NCBI RefSeq assembly: GCF_004327985.1
Contig: NZ_SJDL01000003.1
Span: forward strand, 1 to 64,000
Length of the DNA stretch: 64,000 bases
Reading direction: 5' to 3'
Origin: Marinobacter halodurans
Lineage (GTDB): Bacteria > Pseudomonadota > Gammaproteobacteria > Pseudomonadales > Oleiphilaceae
Each line of letters opens with the position of its first letter. Positions within the stretch are counted from its first letter, which is position 1. Below are positions 1 to 7,610 of this stretch, piece by piece. The translations under genes were made by a program, and so were the position numbers. Under the pieces are notes generated by a model that was not told where the DNA came from, ran no database searches, and saw nothing but the letters and a program-made list of their open reading frames with translations.

Positions 1-1023
1 TCCATCGAGGCACGAACTAAAACAAGTGGGGATGATGGCCTGACCACCTATGCCGTCAACTGGACCGGCGGGGTGCGTTATACGTTCAAGGGCAACGCAA
101 CGGCGGGCTATGCCTTTACGTCCTGGCAACAACCGCCCTTCGATGCGGTGGAAGCCACCGCCGATACCGCCGGAGATCCCTCCGGGTGGCGGCTCCAGGC
201 CAAGTCCGGTGTCGTCTACACGTTCGACAATCAGGGCCAGCTCACCGGGATCGACGCCCTGCATGGTGACGCCTTCTCTATTGAGAACACCCTCGACAGC
301 GACGGTCATCTGGTTTCCCGCCAGATCAGCAGCCTCAAGACCCCGGCCACGCTGACCTACCGCTACAACGCGACCACCCAGGCCATAGAGAGCGCGGTGC
401 TGGCCCATAACGGCACCACACTCACGTTCAGCTACGCCTACAACGCCGACGGCATGCTGTCCCAAGTCACCTATCCCAATGATTCCGTCCGCTCCTATCA
501 CTATGAGGACACCCGGTACCCCCAGGCCCTGACCAGTATCCAGGATGACGGCAACACGCTGGCCACCTGGGAATACGATGACCAGGGACGCACCAACCGC
601 AATGCTCGCGGTGATGGAACGGAGGAGACAACACTCCAGTTCAACAGCGATGGAACCACCACCGTCACCAACGCCCTGGGCAAGGAATCCATCTACAGCT
701 TCACGTCCGTCAACGGTTCAAGGCATGTGTCTTCCGTGGCGGGGCAGCCATCGCAGAACTGTGCCGCGGCCAACCAGGCCTTCACCTATACCGCTGAAGG
801 CCGGATCGAAACCGCGACCGACTGGGATGGCCACGTCACCCGATACGAGTACAACGATCGCGGTCTGGTGACACTGGAAACCCGGGCGGAGGGCACCACC
901 GACGAGCAGACCATCCGCACCACCTGGCATTCGACCTTTGACGTGCCTGTGCGCATCGAACGGGGTAACCAGGTCCAGGAATTCTGCTACGACGACGAAG
1001 GGAATCAGACGCAGCAGGCCACA
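1..1023 (+). repeat. Long direct repeat, copy A
   Basis: Bases 1 to about 800 are identical to 6052-6851 as far as I can compare by eye. From about 802 scattered substitutions appear (for example ggc/ggt at 813 and t/c at 866), and similarity ends near 1023. The repeat unit spacing is exactly 6051 bp. The copy continues off the left edge. Confidence 0.92.
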
Positions 1024-1062
1024 CGCGACACCAGTGATCCCGCGCTTAGCTGTGCCTTGTAA
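1..1062 (+). CDS. RHS/YD-repeat protein, N-terminal-type fragment (copy A, 5' end outside window)
   Basis: The reading frame is open from base 1 and ends at TAA 1060-1062. It encodes YD-repeat sequence (YRYN, SYAYNADG, YHYED, WEYDDQGR, YEYNDRG). It aligns without a gap to the C-terminal 353 codons of the gene at 5527-7113, so the missing 5' end probably encodes a signal peptide, a Cys-rich region and a DUF6531 domain. Both copies end at the same place, with unrelated last 13 or so codons. No core, tip or DPxGL motif is present. Instead a ribosome binding site and a new signal-peptide-bearing RHS gene follow 50 bp downstream. I read it as the first part of a divided RHS protein. A simple truncated relic is possible, but the frame is intact and the next gene continues the YD repeats. 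Confidence 0.8.
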   Translation, partial: SIEARTKTSGDDGLTTYAVNWTGGVRYTFKGNATAGYAFTSWQQPPFDAVEATADTAGDPSGWRLQAKSGVVYTFDNQGQLTGIDALHGDAFSIENTLDSDGHLVSRQISSLKTPATLTYRYNATTQAIESAVLAHNGTTLTFSYAYNADGMLSQVTYPNDSVRSYHYEDTRYPQALTSIQDDGNTLATWEYDDQGRTNRNARGDGTEETTLQFNSDGTTTVTNALGKESIYSFTSVNGSRHVSSVAGQPSQNCAAANQAFTYTAEGRIETATDWDGHVTRYEYNDRGLVTLETRAEGTTDEQTIRTTWHSTFDVPVRIERGNQVQEFCYDDEGNQTQQATRDTSDPALSCAL

Positions 1063-1112
1063 TCAATAAACGGTTGGGATCGGAAGCGAAAGGATTCAAA
1101 AAGGAGATAAGG

Positions 1113-3989
1113 ATGACCGTGCGCGCTGTAAGAATTAACGGATCCGTCGAGCGCAAGGCTGGAATACGGGCCCTGACGCTGGCGGTTGCCCCACTGCTGG
1201 TATTGGCCAGCCACCCGGCGCTCGCCGAGCGGACCTGGAACTACACCTACACCGACAGTGGGCAACTGGAAACCATCGATGGTCCCCGCACAGACGTCAA
1301 TGACATCACCACGTTCACCTACGACAGCACCAACAATCTGATCGCCCGTGAAGACGCGCTGGGACACACCACCCAGTTTGCCGATTACACGGCACTGGGC
1401 CTGCCCCAGCAGATCACCGATCCCAACGGTGTGGTCACCACCCTGACCTACGACTGGCGCGGCCATGTCACCTCGCGTGACATCCAGACAGGATCCGGCA
1501 CGGTATCCTGGACCTACACCTACGACCCCGTGGGCCAACTGACCTCTATCACCCAACCCAACGGCCAGACCCTCACCTACGTCTACGACGCGGCCCGCCG
1601 ACTGACTTCAGTGACGCTAGCCTCGGTAGGCTCGATCGAGTTCGAGTACGACGCCATGGGCAACGTGACGGCCAAACGTATCAAGGACACTTCCGGTGTG
1701 GTGGCCAATGCCCATACCCAGGCCTTCGACGAACTGGGGCGCCTCATACGCAGCATCCAGGCCGACGGGGACACGACCCGCTACGGTTACGATGTGAATT
1801 CCAATCTCACGTCCGTGACCGACGCCAACTCCCAGGAAACCACACGCGCCTACGATGCGTTGGATCGCCTCACCCAGGTTACCGATCCGCTCCAGGGGCA
1901 GGTGACCTTCACCTACGATTCGGCGGACAACCTGACCTCGGTGACGGATCAGCGGGGTCTCAAGACGACCTACGAGTACAACTTTGCCGGCGACGTGACA
2001 GCGCTCCATAGCCCGGATACCGGAACCACGACCTACACCTATGACGACGCCGGTAACCAGATCCAGAAAACCGATGCCCGGGGCGTGATCTCCCAATACA
2101 CCTACGATGCGATGAACCGCCTCACGTCCATCGCTTACCCGGCATCTTCGGAAGAGAACATACAGTACACCTACGACGACACGACCAACGGCAACTATGG
2201 TATTGGTCGGCTAACGGGCATCGTGGATCGTACCGGAGAAACTCACTACACCTACGATGCCCTGGGGCGGGTTGTTAAGGACGCCCGTACGATCGAGACC
2301 ACGCAATACGTCACGACGTACCAGTACAACGACATCGGTCAGCCGACCGTCATCACTTACCCTTCGGGTCGCATCCTACAGTACGGCTATGGCGCCGATG
2401 GAAAGCTACAGTCCATTATCACCAAGGAGTCGGCCGGCGCCGAGGCGCAAACGGTGGTCGACCAGTTGGCCTACAAGCCGTTTGGCCCCCTGTCCCACAT
2501 GGTCTACGGCAATGGCCTGGCCAGGGACGTGACCTACAACCAGGACTACGAGCTGACCGCGATTCAAAGCGGCGTCCTGGACCTCGGCTACAGCTACGAT
2601 GCCGTCGGCAACATTGAGTCCATCAACGATTATCTCGATACCGGGAACAGCGAGACCTTTTTCTACGATGCGAAGAACCAACTGACCGACGCGACCGGGC
2701 CTTACGGGGACATCGACTACTCCTACGATCCAGTAGGCAATCGCTTGACCCGAAATATCCTGAAGGACGGCAGTACCCAGGCCGAAAGCTACACCTATGC
2801 CTCGGACAGTAACCGGCTGCTGGAGGTGGCCTCCGATACCGATGGCGTTTCAGGCAGTCGCACATTTGCCTACACCGATGCGGGCAATGTCAGTCAGGAC
2901 GCGACGTCCACGGACACCCGATCATTGATTTACAACGCCCGGAACCGGCTTGAGGAAGTGCAGGAGGACGGCGCCACCAACGCACTCTACCTCTACAACG
3001 CGATGGGTCAACGGGTCGTCAAGGTGGCCCAGGACCCGGCCAGCAACCTGCATTTCCAGTATGACCTCCAAGGCCATCTTATTGCCGAAAGCCAGCCGGA
3101 TGGCACCGTTGTTCGCGAATACGTCTACGTGAACGACCAGCCCGTCGCGGTACTGTCCAATGACGGCTCCAGTGGCTCCGCAGAGCTGATCATCGACAAC
3201 ACGGACAGCCGCACATCGAGTACGGGCTCCTGGTCTCACTCGAGCACCGAAACCGGCTTTTATGGGGATGACTATCAGTGGGCCCTGTCCGGAGATGGTT
3301 CAGCGGCCTTCCACTGGCAGCCTGGCCTGACGGAAACGGCAACCTACACGGTCTACGCACGATGGACGGCCTACTCCAACCGGGCTTCGGACGCCACCTA
3401 TACCGTCACGAGTAATGGCGTACAGCACCAATCGATTGTTGATCAACGAAGTAACGGCGGTACCTGGCAGTCCCTGGGCACCTTTGCGCTCGGTACCGAT
3501 GCCGAAATCGCACTCAGCAACGATGCCAATGGCACGGTCATCGCCGATGCCGTAAAGCTGGTCCCGTCTGACAGCAGCCCTGCTGGCGAGACGTCTGTGA
3601 CCACAGACAACGCCTCAGCGAACACCGCCTCGGTCGGCGACTGGTATAGCTCAAGCTCGGTGGAAGGGTTTGAGGGCGACGATTACCTCTATCACCTGGA
3701 CGGTGTGGGCAACAACACCTTTACCTGGATGCCGCCCATTGCAGAAGGCGGCACCTATCAGGTCTTTGCCACCTGGACCAGCCACTCCAATCGCGCCTCC
3801 GACGCCAAATATACGATTCAAACGGTCAATGGGGACGTCACGGTCTCCCGGGACCAACGCTCCGGGGGCGGTTCCTGGCAGTCGCTGGGGACTTATGAGT
3901 TGAATGTTGGCTTCTCCATCTCCCTGTCGGATGACGCGGATGGAACGGTCATTGCTGACGCCGTTAAAGTCGCAAAGCTTGGGCAATGA
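1113..3989 (+). CDS. Secreted RHS/YD-repeat core protein with two C-terminal golvesin-like domains
   Basis: 958 aa from ATG 1113. This start is preferred over an in-frame one at 1074 because AAGGAGA lies 6-12 bases before it and it begins a signal peptide (a basic stretch, then a hydrophobic run ending HPALA). Residues about 40-690 are continuous YD repeats (YTYTDSG, FTYDST, YAYDA types). The last of these (REYVYVNDQPVAVL) resembles the sequence that normally sits just before the RHS C-terminal core. Residues about 690-815 and 828-953 are two copies of a beta-rich domain with GFYGDDY/GFEGDDY, YARWTAYSNRASDA, WQSLGT and DGTVIADAVK-type motifs. This pattern is that of golvesin C-terminal/Xly carbohydrate-binding-like domains. 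The protein lacks a tip and stops one base before the next frame opens. It is probably exported and assembled with its neighbours. Confidence 0.82.
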   Translation: MTVRAVRINGSVERKAGIRALTLAVAPLLVLASHPALAERTWNYTYTDSGQLETIDGPRTDVNDITTFTYDSTNNLIAREDALGHTTQFADYTALGLPQQITDPNGVVTTLTYDWRGHVTSRDIQTGSGTVSWTYTYDPVGQLTSITQPNGQTLTYVYDAARRLTSVTLASVGSIEFEYDAMGNVTAKRIKDTSGVVANAHTQAFDELGRLIRSIQADGDTTRYGYDVNSNLTSVTDANSQETTRAYDALDRLTQVTDPLQGQVTFTYDSADNLTSVTDQRGLKTTYEYNFAGDVTALHSPDTGTTTYTYDDAGNQIQKTDARGVISQYTYDAMNRLTSIAYPASSEENIQYTYDDTTNGNYGIGRLTGIVDRTGETHYTYDALGRVVKDARTIETTQYVTTYQYNDIGQPTVITYPSGRILQYGYGADGKLQSIITKESAGAEAQTVVDQLAYKPFGPLSHMVYGNGLARDVTYNQDYELTAIQSGVLDLGYSYDAVGNIESINDYLDTGNSETFFYDAKNQLTDATGPYGDIDYSYDPVGNRLTRNILKDGSTQAESYTYASDSNRLLEVASDTDGVSGSRTFAYTDAGNVSQDATSTDTRSLIYNARNRLEEVQEDGATNALYLYNAMGQRVVKVAQDPASNLHFQYDLQGHLIAESQPDGTVVREYVYVNDQPVAVLSNDGSSGSAELIIDNTDSRTSSTGSWSHSSTETGFYGDDYQWALSGDGSAAFHWQPGLTETATYTVYARWTAYSNRASDATYTVTSNGVQHQSIVDQRSNGGTWQSLGTFALGTDAEIALSNDANGTVIADAVKLVPSDSSPAGETSVTTDNASANTASVGDWYSSSSVEGFEGDDYLYHLDGVGNNTFTWMPPIAEGGTYQVFATWTSHSNRASDAKYTIQTVNGDVTVSRDQRSGGGSWQSLGTYELNVGFSISLSDDADGTVIADAVKVAKLGQ

Positions 3990-4034
3990 TTGAAAATGAA
4001 GAATTATAACGCCCAAAATACAAAAGGATTTGTT

Positions 4035-4874
4035 ATGAAAGGTCTAAAGAGAAAGGGCAAAAAGGGAAGTGAGAAAAAAACGTCTAGAACTCTGTTGATG
4101 GTGTTTACCGCTTTTTTGCCCCCTTCAATCTCCCAAGCGGCACAGCTGTATTTTATTCACAGTGATCATTTGGGTTCGCCTGCAATCGTGACCGATGAGA
4201 ACCAAGCTGTTGTTTGGAAACGTGGTAATCTTCCCTTTGGGGAATCGGGAGCAACAGTGATCGTGCCGACTGGATATACACCCTTTCAGTTCCCGGGCCA
4301 ATATTTAGATGAAGAAACAGGTTTTCATTATAATCACCACAGGGATTATGATCCAAAAATCGGAAGATATCTCCAAAGTGATCCGATTAGACTCAATGGT
4401 GGGGTCAATACTTACACTTATGTTGAGAATAATCCGATTAGTTTTATTGATCCGTTGGGGCTTTGGTCGTTTAGCTTTGACGCTTATGGTGGCATAGGTG
4501 GCGGTATTACTTTTGGAAGGCATAACAAAACGGGTAATTGGTTTATTGGAGGTAGATTGGGGATTGGAGTTGGTATAGGTGCAAATCTAAACGTTCTTGA
4601 TAACGGTCCGACAGATAGAGGCTTGCTTGATAACCCTTATGCAGAAGGCACCTCATGTAGTCCGAAAGCCTCTGGTAACTCGGTGGGAACAAATATTAAT
4701 ATAGGGGCAAATTGGGGGCCGTATGAAGGGTCATTCGGAGCCAAAGGCGGGAAATATTTTGATGGGAGTAATGGCCACTATTCCGAAGGGCCTAAGTCAG
4801 GAGCCCAATTTAATCCGTTTAATTATGGTGCCGGCGTTGGTGCGAGCGCTACATTCGAGGTGTATGGTTGGTGA
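4035..4874 (+). CDS. RHS C-terminal core with variable tip (candidate toxin component)
   Basis: 279 aa from ATG 4035, chosen because AAAAGGA (4022-4028) precedes it and a signal peptide follows (lysine-rich start, hydrophobic segment, ending SISQAA). Residues 38-142 hold the conserved end of RHS cores: FIHSDHLGSP, the FQFPGQYLDEETGFHYN region, YDPKIGRYLQSDPI and PISFIDPLGL, which is the PxxxxDPxGL boundary. Residues 143-279 form a glycine-rich, probably beta-rich tip with no nuclease, deaminase or ADP-ribosyltransferase motif that I recognise. Base composition falls sharply here compared with the previous gene, typical of exchanged RHS tips. The next gene overlaps or abuts and encodes a membrane protein, so a membrane-acting tip is a reasonable inference. 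Having its own signal peptide is unusual for an RHS end. Confidence 0.78.
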   Translation: MKGLKRKGKKGSEKKTSRTLLMVFTAFLPPSISQAAQLYFIHSDHLGSPAIVTDENQAVVWKRGNLPFGESGATVIVPTGYTPFQFPGQYLDEETGFHYNHHRDYDPKIGRYLQSDPIRLNGGVNTYTYVENNPISFIDPLGLWSFSFDAYGGIGGGITFGRHNKTGNWFIGGRLGIGVGIGANLNVLDNGPTDRGLLDNPYAEGTSCSPKASGNSVGTNINIGANWGPYEGSFGAKGGKYFDGSNGHYSEGPKSGAQFNPFNYGAGVGASATFEVYGW

Positions 4875-4876
4875 CA

Positions 4877-5278
4877 ATGATTAAAAATATAGAGATACAG
4901 CTAATGCCTTTAGCTATTAAAATAATTTTACTGTTCGAGTTATTGGCTCCAGTTTTTGCTATATTTACAGTGGCTAATGTATTGCCGTCAGCTGAACCTG
5001 TTTCAGCGTACGAGGGATCAATCTTGCTCGTTTCTATTGTGCCATGCCTAATAGCTGCGTTTATGATTTTGAAAAGAAGCCGGCGTGTTCCAGTCGTAAT
5101 AGTAGTGAGCTGGTTTACAGTAAATTTGTCTTCTCTCATTTTAGGTGATAGTGCCCGAATCGAGCCTTATCTACACCTAATTGTTGGGTTCGTCTCATTA
5201 ATAGGGTTGGGGTTGTTTGTATACTTGAAGCTTTCTCCTGGCGTAAAGCTCTACCTAAGTGACAAAAATACACGGTGA
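4877..5278 (+). CDS. Small four-helix membrane protein, probable immunity protein for the RHS tip
   Basis: 133 aa from ATG 4877. A GTG at 4871 overlapping the previous stop as GTGA is an alternative start. Four hydrophobic segments are visible, at about residues 12-34, 47-66, 72-91 and 98-118. A short basic loop (KRSRR) lies between the second and third, and the C-terminal tail is hydrophilic. No family is recognised. Its position directly behind a variable RHS tip, its translational coupling and its low GC are the usual marks of a cognate immunity gene. An inner-membrane location would suit a toxin that attacks the membrane. Function is inferred from context only. Confidence 0.6.
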   Translation: MIKNIEIQLMPLAIKIILLFELLAPVFAIFTVANVLPSAEPVSAYEGSILLVSIVPCLIAAFMILKRSRRVPVVIVVSWFTVNLSSLILGDSARIEPYLHLIVGFVSLIGLGLFVYLKLSPGVKLYLSDKNTR

Positions 5279-5526
5279 TGTATTTATTTTTATAGATACT
5301 GCAATTTTAAAAATCAGAAAACATATAACAGTAGAGGAGAAGGCTAAAGGTATCGATAAATAGTGTTTTTAGTTGGTTGAGTTTTTCTTGCATAGTGATT
5401 TTTGTTTCATGGTTTCAGTAAATAGACATGAGTTTCTGGCTATTTAGTCGAGCTGCGCTTTTACTTTTCCAGAGTCTTTCATATGTCAGTGCAGCGAGTT
5501 GTGATGGCAAAACTCAAGGATTGAGA

Positions 5527-7113
5527 ATGTCTAAAGGAAATAGGGTATGTCGGGTATGCGTTTTCGCTATGCGCGATCAAATAAGGGCGTTCTGTTTGAT
5601 CGCTTTGGGGCTCGCGAGTCCACAAGCTTTTTCGGGTAATGTGTGCGAGGCAACAACTTGTGCCTGGATTGAGTGCAGTCCAACTGGCTACTTTTCTTCG
5701 GTCGCTGCCGCCTGTAGTCCATATACCGCTCAGTTTTATGGAGCCAATGATGGAAAATTCTCATATCTTTGTTTTGAATATCGGGTAGAGAATAGAATAG
5801 CAACTTGCAATGGGAATCGTTGTCCAAGCGGAGGGCGATTTGATCCGGGTATAGGCGAATGCGTCACCGAAGAAAAGCCCTCGTGTGCTTCCGTGGTCGG
5901 CGATCCCATCGATGTCCGTAACGGCAACAGCTACCAGACCGAGCAGGATGCCTCGGCCGGTGGCCTGACCCTGCAACGACGCTATCTATACACCGTGGGT
6001 CCGAACCCTGAAGCGCTCGGCCAGGGCCAGTGGGTTTTTCCCTACACCCAGTCCATCGAGGCACGAACTAAAACAAGTGGGGATGATGGCCTGACCACCT
6101 ATGCCGTCAACTGGACCGGCGGGGTGCGTTATACGTTCAAGGGCAACGCAACGGCGGGCTATGCCTTTACGTCCTGGCAACAACCGCCCTTCGATGCGGT
6201 GGAAGCCACCGCCGATACCGCCGGAGATCCCTCCGGGTGGCGGCTCCAGGCCAAGTCCGGTGTCGTCTACACGTTCGACAATCAGGGCCAGCTCACCGGG
6301 ATCGACGCCCTGCATGGTGACGCCTTCTCTATTGAGAACACCCTCGACAGCGACGGTCATCTGGTTTCCCGCCAGATCAGCAGCCTCAAGACCCCGGCCA
6401 CGCTGACCTACCGCTACAACGCGACCACCCAGGCCATAGAGAGCGCGGTGCTGGCCCATAACGGCACCACACTCACGTTCAGCTACGCCTACAACGCCGA
6501 CGGCATGCTGTCCCAAGTCACCTATCCCAATGATTCCGTCCGCTCCTATCACTATGAGGACACCCGGTACCCCCAGGCCCTGACCAGTATCCAGGATGAC
6601 GGCAACACGCTGGCCACCTGGGAATACGATGACCAGGGACGCACCAACCGCAATGCTCGCGGTGATGGAACGGAGGAGACAACACTCCAGTTCAACAGCG
6701 ATGGAACCACCACCGTCACCAACGCCCTGGGCAAGGAATCCATCTACAGCTTCACGTCCGTCAACGGTTCAAGGCATGTGTCTTCCGTGGCGGGGCAGCC
6801 ATCGCAGAACTGTGCCGCGGCCAACCAGGCCTTCACCTATACCGCTGAAGGTCGGATCGAAACCGCGACGGACTGGGATGGCCACGTCACCCGTTACGAG
6901 TACAACGATCGCGGCCTGGTGACACTGGAAACCCGGGCGGAGGGCACCACCGACGAGCAGGTCATCCGCACCACCTGGCATCCGACCTTTGACGTGCCGG
7001 TGCGCATCGAACGGGGTAACCAGGTCCAGGAATTCTGCTACGACGATGAAGGAAATCAGACGAAGCAGGCGACCCGAAATGCAGCAGATACAACGCTCAC
7101 ATGCCCTCTATGA
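5527..7113 (+). CDS. RHS N-terminal-type protein: signal peptide, Cys-rich region, DUF6531, YD repeats (copy B)
   Basis: 528 aa from ATG 5527, which has AAGGA at 5516-5520. In-frame ATGs at 5428 (which would begin another signal-like sequence) and 5569 are alternatives. A hydrophobic export signal ends near ASPQAFSG. A segment of about 90 residues rich in Cys follows, then GDPIDVRNGNSYQTE, the DUF6531 hallmark, and YD repeats. The first part (5527 to about 5877) is AT-rich. GC content jumps where DUF6531 begins, so the gene is mosaic. From 6052 it is nearly identical to the gene at 1-1062. No RHS core or tip follows, so this copy is an orphan, a spare N-terminal part, or the left end of a lost unit. 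Confidence 0.8.
   Translation: MSKGNRVCRVCVFAMRDQIRAFCLIALGLASPQAFSGNVCEATTCAWIECSPTGYFSSVAAACSPYTAQFYGANDGKFSYLCFEYRVENRIATCNGNRCPSGGRFDPGIGECVTEEKPSCASVVGDPIDVRNGNSYQTEQDASAGGLTLQRRYLYTVGPNPEALGQGQWVFPYTQSIEARTKTSGDDGLTTYAVNWTGGVRYTFKGNATAGYAFTSWQQPPFDAVEATADTAGDPSGWRLQAKSGVVYTFDNQGQLTGIDALHGDAFSIENTLDSDGHLVSRQISSLKTPATLTYRYNATTQAIESAVLAHNGTTLTFSYAYNADGMLSQVTYPNDSVRSYHYEDTRYPQALTSIQDDGNTLATWEYDDQGRTNRNARGDGTEETTLQFNSDGTTTVTNALGKESIYSFTSVNGSRHVSSVAGQPSQNCAAANQAFTYTAEGRIETATDWDGHVTRYEYNDRGLVTLETRAEGTTDEQVIRTTWHPTFDVPVRIERGNQVQEFCYDDEGNQTKQATRNAADTTLTCPL
6052..7074 (+). repeat. Long direct repeat, copy B
   Basis: Second copy of the sequence at 1-1023, identical for about the first 800 bases. 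The two copies flank the core, tip and immunity genes. Homologous recombination between them would remove exactly one 6051-bp unit and leave a single N-terminal gene. Confidence 0.92.
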
Positions 7114-7610
7114 TGGTGATATAGCTGAGAGGGGTAACGCTATTCCCGAGGGCTTTGGGGGCAAATCAACACCAAGCGAAGCTTTTTAAGATTCGTTAGC
7201 AGGATATGTGGAATTTGTTTCTATGGCGTTTGCAGCAATGATCTCAGATAGTCTCGCTAAAGTTGCCATTGAGTGTTATTTGGATGACCACATGGACTGG
7301 TTCGCTTGATTGAAGTCAGTGTCATTGGGCGAACGACCAAATTAATCCCTCTAAACGTCTCAAAATGGCTCGTCCTGGCCTATGCTCCTTTGGAGCGACT
7401 TTGAGGCGGCGAGCACTTGTTCGGCCAAATGATTGCGACTCTCATACTTTTGAATAAGAGTCAGCGGCCGTTTTATGGTACACCCTTGGAGGATGTCGCG
7501 TTTTAGCCGGATGTTCCGGTGCAGGAAAGAGCGCAGGAGCGGGTGAAGCTTGGTTGTCCCCGTGACTCCGGCGCCTCAAAAACAACGATAAAAGCAGGAA
7601 AGGAGAAAAC
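7114..7610 (+). other. Gene-poor tail of the RHS locus with a possible decayed ORF
   Basis: About 500 bp without a convincing gene. One frame reads DGDIAERGNAIPEGFGG to a stop at 7187-7189, then resumes directly as a stretch ending YLDDHMDWFA at a stop near 7309. This looks like the remains of a small coding sequence, possibly a lost tip or immunity gene. The first half is AT-richer than the chromosome. GC returns to normal toward the dctP-like gene, whose ribosome binding site (AAAGGAGAAA) lies just before 7611. Confidence 0.4.

Noticed and set aside
1063-1112. RHS break at 1062/1113 read as a sequencing frameshift
   Set aside because: The junction contains a ribosome site and a full signal peptide of about 38 residues. 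A simple indel would not create these, and the second N-terminal copy ends at the same point.
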